NCBI GenBank assembly: GCA_043228905.1
Contig: JBHGNT010000002.1
Location: forward strand, 1,488,001 to 1,552,000
Source: Azolla caroliniana
Lineage: Eukaryota; Polypodiophyta
Length of the DNA stretch: 64,000 nt
Reading direction: 5' to 3'
The notes under the pieces were generated by a model that was not told the origin of the DNA, did not search any database, and saw only the letters and a program-made list of their open reading frames with translations. Below, piece by piece: positions 35,919 to 47,581 of the stretch. How positions within the stretch are numbered: the stretch's first letter is position 1; each line of letters starts with the position of its first letter. Both the position numbers and the translations under genes were made by a program.

Positions 35919-38900
35919 ATGCGGCGCATTTTTCCTCTCAAATCGTCAGAGAATTGCACATCTGATTATATTAATGCCGAAGAATTGAACGAGAAAGATC
36001 AGAGCAAATTTCTGGATGATCACGTGAAAGTAAACAATCAGCGGATTGAATATAATATCGGTCAGCTAGGCCATGAATTTGAACCTCATTCTGTTAATGA
36101 TTTTGAACTGATGAGGAAATTAAACAGCGATTTACTCAACTCTAAGGACAGCAGTCCTAACAATGTTGAGAGTGGAGACGAGAACCTTCCATTTCATTAT
36201 ATAAGGCAGAATAGCCTTGACAATTATGAGGTTACTTCAACCAAGTCTAGTAAACTTGCGATGAATAATCAGAACAGACCTCATAGAGCTTCTGCATATC
36301 CTGTATTCACAGCTAGCTCTTCAGGTCGTTATAGCTCTTTAATAATTCAGTCAGAAAAACCTCGGGAAAATGTTAGAGAAAATGCTAGAGTAGAGAAGCA
36401 GCAACGTAACAGTGCAATGACGACATCTCATCAGTAAGTTTTATGATCTTTTTATCATCTGTAACTGTGAGCTACTTGTCTAGTAATTGTATTCGCAAAC
36501 AATGAACATTTTTTCTAATGATCTGTTTTGAGTTAGACTGTCTATTAAAAATGTCCCATTTTTGGTTATCTGGAGCTGTGACTAGCATATATCATAGTAA
36601 TGTTTTCTAAACAATGAACCATTTTTTATTATAATTTTTATCTATGAAAAGAATGAACTTTTACGTGTTTAATAGCTGTGTAAAGAATGAGCCTGTTTTT
36701 TATTATCGAGTGAGTTTACATGTCTTATAGCTGTGGATAGAATAACTATCAATGTTTTATCATTTTTAACTGTGAGTTACGCCTATAGTTATGTTTGAAA
36801 AGAAAGAACCATTTTTGCAATGTACATATGTATAATGTAGTTATATCTGCGAAGAATGGTAGATTTTGTTATCCTGGGCCATATTAAACTCTAAGACGAT
36901 AAATCTTTTTTCCTTTCAAATTCTGATCCCTTTAATCAAAAACATAATCTTCTGTTGTGAGCAACATATATAGTTACATATATTTGCAAAGATTGGTAGA
37001 TTTGTTTGTTAGCTGCCCAATCCTGTTACATTCTAAGACTTTGTGATTTTGAAGCGTAATAAAAATAATTTTAATGCTAACGCCTTTCATCCTCACATTA
37101 TTAAGGCAATCGGCCATTTTTTTTATCACCTGTAAGAATCAAACGAAATGGTATGTAATTAGTTGGAGCCTGTTAAACTCTGAAATCCTGATGTGAGTTG
37201 AAAAAAAAGTCTTTTCATAGAACTATGATATATGTTTTACATATTTTATTATCCACAGTGACTTACATATTCTAGTTTCTGCAAATAATAGTAAATTAGT
37301 GTGTTAGCCTGAGGATGTTAAATTCCAATTTCAAGCTTAGGAATAGCACTCCGATTGATTGTGTTAGCATGAGCATCTTAAATTCTAATGTCAAGTTAGG
37401 CATGGAAAATTGATTGGTTTGGAGCTAATGAACAAAACATGCCAGGGATTCTAATACAAACAAAATCAAGGACAGTGACGGGAGGCCCCTTGGTGTCCCA
37501 AAGAATCAGCCATTTCTTGATCAACAAGAAAACCTTACAACCGCCTCAGTGAGAACTTCTCAGTTACCAAAGTGGATGAAGTTTCCTAATGCTGAAGATA
37601 TGGATCCAGAGCCTGGCTCCCCAATGTCAGATACATTACCCCCTCGTCCAAGATCCCTATCTCGGACAACATCAGAAAGATCATATAGTGAAACATCCTC
37701 TGATTTCAGTAGTTGTTTTACAAAAACTACAGAGAGCTCTTCAGGGAGATCCATGGTTTCTGAATCCATTGGCTCAAAAAAGAGTTCAAGTAGTGGAAAA
37801 GTGAACGGTGGAAGTGCACCCTTTAAATACTTGAATGCTCGAATGGTAGCAGAAAAACTTGTGAAAGTTTTGGGTAAAGAAAAACTTCATTGGCAATCAG
37901 CTAGACCGTCTTATGACGAAGAAACAAACGATGCTTCAAACCACCAGGAAGGAAATGTATTTTCTGAAGATCCAATGGAAAGGCTAGATTCTAACCTTTC
38001 TTCTAAGTTATTCGAGTCAATGCAAAGACAGACTCACAATGACCATTGGTTTCCTTGGAAAGATGTGGATTCTTCTGATACTATCACATCTGTATCTAGA
38101 AAAGCCTCTTTTGATGAGAAAACTGATGTTTTCAATCTCCAGAGCCTTGAAGCAAGAGCTATTGCAAGAGAGAAGCTGGCGACAAACCTAGAACAAGATA
38201 GGAGCTCTTGTAACGATGGTAGATATGGACATATGAGTTCTGTAGAATATGTGACTTTGCAAAACTTTGATGCATTGAAGAATGAGATCAGAAAATTACA
38301 ACGAGAGAAGAGGGATTTAGCATTGGAAGTGGCTGGTGAGATTCGATCACGGATTTCTGAGAAGAAATCTGCATTATATGCATCCAAGTGTAAGGATGAC
38401 GAAATGGAAAAGAAGCTGTCTGCCATTGAGAAGGATAAGGCTAGCCTTCAAGAAAGTTTGGAGAGGGAGATTGAAAGAAGATCAGAAGAATGGCAAGCTA
38501 AGCTTTCAAAGATTAGGGCTGAAGAGAGGAAATTGAAGGAAAGAGTGACCAAGATGGCAGAAGAAAGAAGTGAGCTACAAAAGATCATCGCATCTTTGAA
38601 AGCCAAAGAAGCATCATGGATCGAAGAAGTGAAAGACTATGAAAAATCCATATCCACACTTAAGCAACGAGTTCAAGAAAGTGAAGAAAAAGTAATGCTG
38701 CAGCTCAGTTCATCCGAAGAGTTAATGAATAAGTTAAGATCTTCAGATGCTGAGCTTGAGAGCGTAACTAAGAGGAATAAATGCTTAGAGATTGAGAATT
38801 TTGAAATGCAGAAAGAACTAACTAGGCTTCGAAGGGTATGCAATGATCAAGAAATGAGTATTGAAGGATTATGGCAAGAACTTGATGAAGCAGTGAATGG

Positions 38901-40400
38901 GTCGTTTGAATGCAAAAGTGAGCATGTAGTTGTACTTCAAAGGGAATTGTTGAGACTTGCTCGTGCTGAACAAGTTGTAAGAAATGAAGTAAATGCATTG
39001 CATTCGGAATTATCTAAGTTGAAAGAGGAGAGAGGTTGCGATCGCCCAGGGGATACAGCTGATATCATAGAATTAAATCATGATACGCAAGGAAGAATAA
39101 CAAAACTACAGACAAAAGTTGCTACTTTACAAGAAGAAAATAGGCAACTTTCTTTGAGTTTAAGGGCAGCTATAAGGGATAAAGGGGATGCTGAGCGAGC
39201 TATTATGTTAATGCAATCCGAGCCAAAAACGAAAAATGGAAAGAAATTAGAGAAAATCCGGATGTCTGAAGAGGAAGAAGAAGAAGAAGACGGAAAGCTT
39301 CAGTTCCTCCAATCCAAGCTTAAATCAAGAGAAGCAGAGATAGACCAATTGGATGAAGAGGTAGCAGAACTTATAAACAGTAGGGATTACCTACAAACTG
39401 AGGTAGATGATCTCCATGAAAAGCTTTGTACAGCAAACCATCAGATTCAAGAGCTTGGAAAAAAGGTCAATAATAAGTTATTATTTGGTTTCCATTTCCT
39501 TATAGCATTTTTACTTGAAGTGGAAAACTGTTTTCGTTTTGCCAAACATTTTGCATCCCCTTTGTCTTATGAGGTACTGAACAAGCTATTATCATTTGTC
39601 TTAAAAAAAACTATCTTCCGCTTGATTTTTCCTGGATTTTCATTCCCTTAGTGATACGAGAAGTGTTTTTATGCCCTTTTGTGGTACTGAAAAATGATTT
39701 TATTTATCTTGAGAGTTTGTTTCTCCATTCTCCTTGTATGTACTAAGAACTATCTTTGCTTGTCATAGGCGATTTCTTCTTGTTGCTTTTGTGGTCCTAA
39801 AAACCTCACTCTCCTTCTTGATTTCAGATATGATATGTCTTTGCACATTTTTAGAAAATTTTTCATTCCGTTTGTGGGGTAGTGCTAAACACGTTTTTGT
39901 TATCTTGGGATAATTCTTATTTCCTTTGTGGTACTGGTACTATTTGTTTGTGTTAGGAGATTTGTTATTTCGCTTTGTGGTTCTTCATTCTCTTTCAATT
40001 ATTTTTGTATCTGTTAGGATATTCATTCTTGTACTAAAAACTGTTTTTTATTGTCTTAAGCATATGCTTTATTTCCTTTACCATACTGAAGAACTGTTTT
40101 GTTGTTTGTCATTACCAGATTGGTAGCAAAGAGGAGGTGATTGAAACACTTCGGGCAGAGATAGAAAAGCATGGAAAAGAGAAAATGCAGCTTGAAAATG
40201 AGCTTCCTCAAGTTAGGAGACAGCGAGATGAAATGGGGAAAGAAGCTGAAGAGATGAGTAAAGAAGTGTTAAGGCTAACTTTAGAGATGGCTGAATTGAA
40301 AAAGATAGCAGATAAATTAGAGGAGGAAGTAATGTTGAAAGAAGGTCAAATCTCTATATTGAGAGGTTCTTACACAAGCACTGATTACGGTTTGAGCTGA
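35919..40400 (+). CDS. Long coiled-coil protein of the plant DUF7653 type (spliced)
   Basis: Exons 35919-36433 (ends phase 2), 37446-39465, 40119-40400 give 2817 nt and 938 residues. The start MRRIFPLKS resembles the 'MKKLFFFRS' start of Arabidopsis proteins I recall as At2g39300/At3g55060. Residues about 1-420 are Ser/Asn-rich and disordered, with 'PPRPRSLSRTTSERSYSETS'. From 'VTLQNFDALKNEIRKLQREK' (about 440) to near the end it is an almost continuous coiled coil ('RRSEEWQAKLSKIRAEERKL', 'LRRVCNDQEMSIEGLWQELD', an EEEEEEED acidic patch, then 'LQTEVDDLHEKL'). Such proteins are annotated as CAP-Gly-linker-like or centrosomal-like; their function is poorly defined and a cytoskeletal or scaffold role is inference. 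If intron 2 were retained, translation would stop at 39651. An alternative start at 35109 spliced from 35121 to 35881 would add 17 residues in frame. Confidence 0.85.
36434..37445 (+). repeat. Intron 1 of the coiled-coil gene: decayed tandem units
   Basis: A motif like 'AGCTGTGA...TAGTAATGTTTTC' plus 'AAACAATGAACCATTTTTTAT' recurs with many changes about eight times across the intron at spacings near 100 bp. It is flanked by clear donor (CATCA/GTAAGT) and acceptor (ATGCCAG/G) sites. Confidence 0.5.
39466..40118 (+). repeat. Intron 2 of the coiled-coil gene: decayed tandem units
   Basis: Blocks with 'TTCCTTTGTGGTACTGAAAA' or close variants followed by 'CTGTTTT...TTGTCTT' recur about eight times. 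The last block is the polypyrimidine tract and acceptor of the intron itself (40070-40118). Confidence 0.5.
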
Positions 40401-41559
40401 TTCTTTTATTAACATGTATCTCTACATTTCCCATTGTATACTAGTAGAGTGTAGAACATCGAGATGCATACTAAGAAACATCAAGAGGTTCTTATGCAAT
40501 CTAATCGTGTGAGGTTTAGAAGGTCAATGTAATGGAGAGACCCACATTGCGAAAGAATTCTTGTAAACATAATTTATGTTCTCTTCGTATAAGCACACAA
40601 TCTTTGGAATTAAACATTTGTGTAGACACTTGGAGTTAATAAATTTATAGAGGGCCAATTCAAATGTAGAACACATGTTGAGTATTCTGAAAATAGGTAG
40701 AAGCTATTACATCCATATATTTATTTGATGCAATGACAATTTTGCAATTTCATCCACTTTAGACGTTCTCGAAATGTTTTAAGCTTATACTGATGTAGGC
40801 ATGCCTCATTGAAAAGGAGACAATTTGTTGCAAAGAGTGAAACCTTGAACATTGGTTTTAGCTTATAAGCACACCTCATCCAAAAGCAAACAATTTGTTG
40901 CAAAGAGTGAAACCTTGAACTTTGATTTTAGCTTATAAGGATCTAACCTTGAACATTTGTAGAATGTTGGAGATAGGGAAAACCTAATCAATAAGCAAAG
41001 TGTCAGAAAAAGGGAAATATATAAATGTCCATCCTTTGTTATCTACTCATAGGGAGCTCCAAATAATGTCTACGCCAACTCATCACACCTAGGAAATGGA
41101 GAGTGGGGAAATAAGCATAAAGAAATGCGGACATACCTCCCATATATTACAAGCTTTCATTGGATGTAGGGGCGTCAACACCTAGGTCAAGAATCTAAGA
41201 GCACATGGATAACACCCATTCAGATGTATTAGGGACGTGGCACTAACTCCCATATAGGTTATTTTTGCTTGATGATTGGGGTTTTGTGATAATGTAGGGG
41301 CACAAAGATTGGACGAACTAGCATGTTGGTGGTCTAAGAATCAACGTCCTAAGTGTCATAAAAACAAGTTAATAAACGAAACATCTTTCATGTGATGCTC
41401 TTCCACAAGTGTAGGATCTAACGTTGCCCATATGTTCAAGACCTTTGAAAATGTCACATAACATTTAAAAATATGCCATAATTTTATTTTTATTTTCAGT
41501 TAGTTATAAAATTTTAGAGATGAGAGTGTTATATACAAATCCTTGTAGGGACGCAATAG
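40401..41559. other. 3' untranslated region of the coiled-coil gene and intergenic, with a two-copy tandem repeat
   Basis: A unit of about 65 bp, 'CAATTTGTTGCAAAGAGTGA' plus 'AACCTTGAAC', repeats in direct tandem within about 40795-40945. Nothing else is recognised. Confidence 0.5.
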
Positions 41560-42340
41560 TTCCATCTTATGTGGATGCCCACTTACTCAACAAAGGGAGA
41601 AGACGACCATTGTTGGATGAAGGCTAATCCTTGTCTTTCAACTCCATCATATCCGCCTATGAGGCCATCGTATTGGATATTTAGAATGGCTACAACTTCA
41701 CTCCATATCTCTTGCATTAAAATTACTTGATGCATGGTTTCATTCGAGATGACTCATCTACCCTGTTGTTTCCATAGAATCCAAAGAGTTATTGGGCTGA
41801 TCAATTCTAACACAACTTGAGCTTTGGCATTAATCGGAGTTGAGTGGATATTGTGGTGGAAAAAAAAATCTCTTGTGCTTTTATCACCAAAGCTATCCCC
41901 TCCTCCTGATGTTCATACCTGTCAACTATGGCCTACCATGATAACCAACATACATTCCCCCACTTGATTGTGCCTTGCACCTGACATAATTGCAAAAGGC
42001 AGTCAACCCCCTGCCATATTCAATGGGTCTATGGGCAATCCCATAAAGTGTGTCAGATTGTCTTTGTTGCATTTGGGCATGCTACAAATTTGGGAGAGCT
42101 AAGGTTCTCACACTTCCACACTCTAATTGCTATCAAAACGTAGTAATTCACCTCGCGTGTTGTTGTTTCTAGATTTTCTACCAAAACTTAGTGTAATTGT
42201 CTCACAATTCATGGCCTTCGATCCTATCCGGTGTTTCCCTACCTCTTAGGAGCAAAGAGCCCTCCTCCTCGTAGCCTATCCACTTCTCCATTGTCGTCTT
42301 GTGATAAGAGCAGCCTCCCTAAGCAATATCATAATTTCAA
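41560..42340 (-). pseudogene. Heavily decayed LINE 3' end (zf-RVT region)
   Basis: On the minus strand a broken frame near 42090-41930 reads 'CPNATKTI*HTLWDCP' and 'IKWGNVCWLSW', which mirrors 'CSACGQLESISHCLWEC' and 'LNWGHACWNC' of the better preserved LINE at 46255-47412. Further on comes 'ISPITLWILWKQQGR', like 'LAPIIIWNIWTARCTR' there. Multiple stops are present. It is a relic of the zinc-finger end of a LINE ORF2. Confidence 0.62.
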
Positions 42341-44094
42341 ATCTCATAGTCCAACCTCCCCTAATTCCATGGAGTATGTCGGCTCGATCTTGTATTGGCA
42401 ATGACATAAATCATCTCCAAAATATGCCATAATTGATATGGTATATGTATAATCATATAACAAGTTTACTACACTTGTACGTTCTAGGTAGTAGCAACTA
42501 ATAAGGATGGTTCTCATGATTGAAAGATAAATAGCAGATCAAAAATATATGGAATATATACCAAACTTTTCCTTTATAACCCCTAAATCCTCCTCAAGTA
42601 ATGTATAGCTAAATTAGAATTTTATGTAATGTTTGAAAATTGGAATTTGTTGTCTATACTCTAAGTAATTAAGCCAGTTTACATTTATATTGACTCACTG
42701 CAAGGTGCAACTTTTGCTCATGTAAATTTCAATAGGCACATCCAAATATCATTAGTATTAGAGAATATCTCAAATCAATTATTGAAACTTTCCATTTGTC
42801 ATTCCTAGGCAATACATTTGTTGATGCATTTCATATTGAATGAAAAAGGTACTTAATGAGAATGGCTCATGACTTACGTTATTGTTGTTGAAGGCATTTT
42901 ACACCAAAAGTCATGTCCTACATTACAATCCAATGTATAAAAGTGGTGAAGTGAAATATGCATGAAATGTGGGACATGGAAAATGCTCAACATGGTCTTC
43001 TTCTTTTTTTCCAAAATGAAGCTACTTTCCCATTAGTTAGGTAAGATTATTACAAAGAGACTGTAAAAGGAGGCTTAAGCATAGATCGGGGAATCCCCTC
43101 CGATCAAGTTCTAGAAATTGAGACTAGTTACATTGCCTTTCGGATGGACTACTTAGTGTAAGTACCTACAAATAAAACAGTGCCTACTTAGTGTAAGTAC
43201 CTACAGCTAAAACATGGTCTATTTATCTCAATCCATTATGCACTTGTTTGTTGCAAAGTTCATATGTTCAAAGTATTATGGTAAAGATTTGAGCAAATCG
43301 GATGCTTGCTGATTAACGAAGAAGAATGTAAAGGAGATAGAGGATTTTTATTTTGAGGATAAAAAATTGTCATAGAGATAAAAACATGCAAGAGTCTTGG
43401 AAAGAGTGTCGTAATCATGATGAATGGGAGCCAACTTTTCTAGCCTGAAACTTAGGAGGATGGTCTTTGTTTTGTCACCATCATTACTTGCAAGTGAAAG
43501 AAGATTTTCTTTAATGGAATAAAATCAAAGCCAACTCTCTCTCTCTCTCTCTAGAAGTTTATTATTGTTCATGGTCATCATCTATGCACCAAATGCAACA
43601 AGTTTTGAAGAGGTTACACGTGATGGTTTAAATCATGGAAGAGCATAATGTCAATCAAGGAATATGTCTCGATATATGTTTAGAAATATCATATTTCTAC
43701 TATATGGTGTTGGTTTACTTGTAAGAGATAAAGAATATATTAGTTTCATAAGCAACAACTACATAACATCATCATCTAGCCATTCCTGAATTTTCTTCTA
43801 TTTTACAATGTATATAGAAAGTTTCTTTATTTATTTTAGTTGGGAGCTTCTCAATTCTCGGTCCACCCATCTTGCCCATTCAATCAATGTGTGTCTAAAT
43901 GGTTCACGATCTTGATTGTCCAGTTTGATGCACATAACATTGTCCACAATGGAGGATTAGGATCATTTGAAGACCTCCCAACTTGATTTGGTACCCGTCA
44001 TTTCCAAGATGTGATTATTTATGTTAGTTAAGGCCCACCCATCCTCCCCATTAAGTAAAAAAACTTACCTTCTTGACACTTGACAACTTACTAA
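42341..44094. other. Intergenic, with a short tandem duplication
   Basis: 'CTACTTAGTGTAAGTACCTA' occurs twice 36 bp apart at about 43150-43205. Otherwise no gene or RNA feature is recognised. Confidence 0.5.
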
Positions 44095-44590
44095 TTATAT
44101 GCAAAATGTTGGGAATAGGGAAAAGACACTTGATTGTTTAAAACAAGGAAAATGTTGCAATCACATGAGAAAACTTGAGATAGGCAAAACATTCAATAGA
44201 AAGATCAAATAAGATGGGCCTACATCATGTTGTTCCTAACACATCTCAAAACCGAAAATAGGCAAGACCCAAATTTATTCGTAACTTATCACAAAACCTA
44301 AAACAAGCAAAACGTTGTAAATTGGGAAACTATGTAGATGGACAGCCCCCAAATTTGTTCCTAACTTATCACAAAACCTGAATATCATGACTTAATTTTG
44401 GCAAAATGTTGGAAACAGGGAAAACATGAAGATGGACATGATTGATTTTACTCCTAACATATCTCAAAACTTAAAATAGGCAAACACCTATAAATAGGGA
44501 ACCATGTAGATGGGCATCCAGAACATTGTTCATGAATCCTAATATATCTCAACACTTGATTGTCAAATGTCTCTGACATGTGTGGCCTTA
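44095..44590 (+). repeat. Decayed tandem repeats around 'CCTAAC.TATC.CAAAACCT'
   Basis: About four to five units of 100-125 bp share 'TCCTAAC(A/T)(T/C)ATC(T/A)CAAAAC', 'AA(A/T)AGGCAA', 'GGGAAACATGTAGATGG' and 'GGACATC'-like blocks with many differences. A related segment lies near 40965-41035. Confidence 0.55.
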
Positions 44591-44964
44591 CCTAAAAACA
44601 AGTAAATTGTCTATGTTTGTGAAGCTTCACTTAAAAGTTTATAAATAAAGAAGACGTAGTTACGAGGAATTAGACTAATATGATTAAGATGTTTTACGAA
44701 GAATCAAAGAAATAAGGAATATGTTTTGTTAGGATAGGCAAGGTCTGCTTAAACATTATAAGACAAACCCTATGAGCTAAAGAATAATATGAAAACATTT
44801 CCTTCAAACATTACATCAAATAATTTTGACATCTTCACCAACAATTTCTAATAGGATTCACAAAGTTATCTTCGTGAAAGTTTAAACTTTGAATATGTAA
44901 CCAGGAGTTTTGCATCAAATTGCAAGCAAGAGCTTGATGTTGCTTTCAATATAAAAACAATTCA

Positions 44965-45353
44965 TGATTCTGTAGGTCGGAAGAAATAAGCTCGTTGGAA
45001 TTATGAAGGCATGGAATGGAATAAGAAAGGGAATCGTTTGTAGGTGGAGAAATGATGCATATGCTCGAATGTACATGCCTATTGTTTGGAACCCATTAAT
45101 TAGAGATGTGGATGGGCTGATGATAGGACAAAAAACAGGTTTCAAATGGGCCAATTTAATCAATGCCCAAGGGAATACATTGGCAAATTGGAAGAGATTT
45201 CTACGTAATGATGTGGGCACTCAAAAGGCTAGAATATGGAGGATAAACAGGGGTAAATGCATGCTAATGAGGATTACAGATGCCTTTGCACGCTGTTGGG
45301 GTAGTTGTGGTTCGTGCGGCGAAGTCGCGGGGACTAAGGTTAAGGGGAGTTGA
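44965..45353 (+). pseudogene. LINE ORF2 fragment between RT and zinc finger
   Basis: The plus strand reads 'NKLVGIMKAWNGIRKGI', 'MYMPIVWNPLIRD' and 'GFKWANLINAQGNTLANWKR', the post-RT part of a plant LINE ORF2. The ATG at 45003 is internal, not a true start. Homology ends around 45300, and the downstream part of ORF2 resumes near 46231 on the same strand, so about 0.9 kb separates the pieces. Confidence 0.72.
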
Positions 45354-46049
45354 AGAAACTTAACTTTTAATAAGGCTTGTATGGTGATGATAGAATGGTT
45401 AAGGGTAGTAAGACGAAGAGTTACAAGTAATGTGTGTGTGTGTGAGAGAGAGACAGAGAGAGAGACAGAGAGAGACGAGCATAGATAAAAGATAGAGACA
45501 ATGTATGATTCAAGAAAGAAGATTTAGACAAAATATGATTCTAGAAACAAGAGTATATGATATAAACATGATGTATATTAAAAATATAATATTTTACCAA
45601 CTTCACAATCCTTGATCGTAAGATGAATCTTTTCAATACCGACCCTTGATTTCAACCCACGACCTCACTTCGAAACGAGAGGTTCTCCACCCAATGAGCT
45701 TGAACACATTTTCTATCGACCCTTGATTTCAACCCACGACTTCCACTTTGAAACGTGAGGCTCTTCACCGAATAAGATATCTTTAACACTTGCTTGGATT
45801 CCTTTTTCTCCCACTTTCTCTTGATTCCCTTCTTGTTTTCCTTGCCCCTCTTTATATAAGTGTTGGCATGCATATGATAATGTATGGGAGCATGGCATGC
45901 ATGCAATGCATGAGTTACATGTAATGCATGATCGCCATTTGGCGCACATGTATTGCACGTGATGCATGGTAGCCATCATGCTCACTTGAGCTCCCATGTA
46001 TGAAAGTAAATATGGGATAAGTATAATGATAAAAATGCATTCTAAAATA
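45354..46049. other. Sequence interrupting the LINE; local duplication
   Basis: Not LINE-like. It contains a GA run (45440-45475) and two copies of 'TTGATTTCAACCCACGAC' (45649 and 45723) with similar following sequence, about 74 bp apart. Origin unknown. Confidence 0.45.
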
Positions 46050-46230
46050 ACTAACCTAGCTCAGTGGTGTATACTTTGTGTTTGGCATACAAGGTTGAGA
46101 GTTCAAGTCTCTCAATTTTATTTAATACAATATTTAAGTTTATTCTTATATAGTGAAGCACGGGTTCAAGTGTTTGAAATATTATTGAATTCAATATTTA
46201 AATTTATTTTTATATCGTGAAGCAAATCCT
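46050..46230 (+). mobile_element. tRNA-derived SINE-like segment
   Basis: It holds an RNA polymerase III A box (TAGCTCAGTGGT, 46057-46068) and B box (AGTTCAAGTCT, 46100-46110). A perfect T-arm (GAGAG / TTCAAGT / CTCTC, 46097-46113) and an anticodon-like arm (TTGTG / TTTGGCA / TACAA, 46076-46092) are present. The 5' and 3' flanks do not form an acceptor stem, so it is not a working tRNA. The following AT-rich tail repeats as a unit of about 62 bp (46100-46161 and 46162-46224). Insertion within the LINE suggests a SINE. Confidence 0.55.
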
Positions 46231-47581
46231 TCACGACAACGCAGCGGGCAAATCTTGGAAGAAGCAGCCATAAGCCCCTCTAAAATGGAATGGACAGGAC
46301 TCATCGATGCTGAAAATTATATAGTCGGAATTAAGGGAACGAAAGCCGACTCTAATGAGGCATGCTACTACAAAATAAAGCATAGAAGGGTAATATGTGA
46401 GCAACCAGCCTATCAAACTGAAAGGCTGATTAGGTTGCTTGCAAAAAATGGAAAGGCTATGATAGTTGACCCCGAACCGAGTGAGCTGAAACCAACGACA
46501 GTGTGTTGGCCGATAGAAGGGCATACAAATCAGCTATCATGGGACCCCGCGATGTATTTCTGGAAAACTCAAGGTCCAAGTGATGGTGCCAAGTTGGTGC
46601 AATTTTTCAAGTATAACACGAAAATCGGGAGGCAAATTATCCTAAAACAAGAACACCAAGATATTGTAGCTCGTAAATTTTGGATACAAGAGGGCATTAG
46701 TGAAAGGAGATTAGCTAAATTCTGGAAAATGATATGGCATGACAACGGTGACCACAAGATAATGATGTGCTTATGGCTTATTGTGCATAGAGCCTTGCCA
46801 GTAGGGGCATGGGCTAAAGGCCCCAATGTAGACCCAAGATGTAGTGCATGTGGACAACTAGAAAGCATTTCCCATTGTCTTTGGGAATGTCATGAGGCTA
46901 CAGTAGTATGGAGAAGGGCATTACGATTGCTTTGCCATGCCTCTAGCTCATTTACCCTCAATTGGGGACATGCTTGTTGGAATTGTCTTGATGATGACGT
47001 AGAGAATTTTGATAGCACATGTACAACTATGTACAGAGGGGAGAATGGAACTATTCGAGTGATCGTTGGTAACAATGCACCTAGAAGTAATGCCCAGAAG
47101 CAGAAAATTGTAGATCTATGGATGTTGCTAGCACCCATTATCATATGGAACATTTGGACCGCAAGATGTACCAGGGTATTTTCAGCAAACAAACGGCCTC
47201 CAACAGAATCTATTAAGCTAATATGGCACATGCTAATAACTACATTGAGGGCCCAATATGAGCGGATTGATGGAACAGATGATGCTTCAGATTTAATGAG
47301 GCTGAAATTCAGAAAACGATGGTGTACTACACCGATGGCTACAGAAATTGGAGTGGAGATACGATGGCAGAACGTAGTACCGAGATGGTTGTTCCCCCCT
47401 CCCATTAGATGATAGAGGGGCGTGAATGACATGACAAACATGGAGAACAAACATGTGGGCTATTTAGTGTAAGATAAATAAGTGATGTAGTCCATATGGA
47501 AGTAGGTAATGTCTAAAGTTGTGTAGTGTATGTCATTTTAACTAATGGAGTATATTCTTCTTTTGGAAAAAAAAAAAAAAG
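46231..47581 (+). pseudogene. LINE ORF2 3' end with zf-RVT domain and poly(A) tail
   Basis: An open frame reaches a stop at 47410-47412. It includes 'RLAKFWKMIWHDNGDHKIMM' and the RT-associated zinc finger 'CSACGQLESISHCLWEC' (about 46837-46890), then 'IIIWNIWTARCTRVF', the typical carboxyl end of plant LINE ORF2. A 3' untranslated stretch of about 155 bp ends in an A run at 47567-47580, the expected LINE tail. RT and endonuclease are missing, so it is a 5'-truncated and interrupted copy. The roughly 385 codons without a stop suggest a rather recent insertion compared with the relic at 41560-42340. Confidence 0.85.

Noticed and set aside
46050-46122. Possible tRNA gene (anticodon arm and T-arm present)
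   Set aside because: No acceptor stem and a poor D-arm; it sits inside a LINE and is followed by a repeated AT tail, so SINE-like is the better reading.
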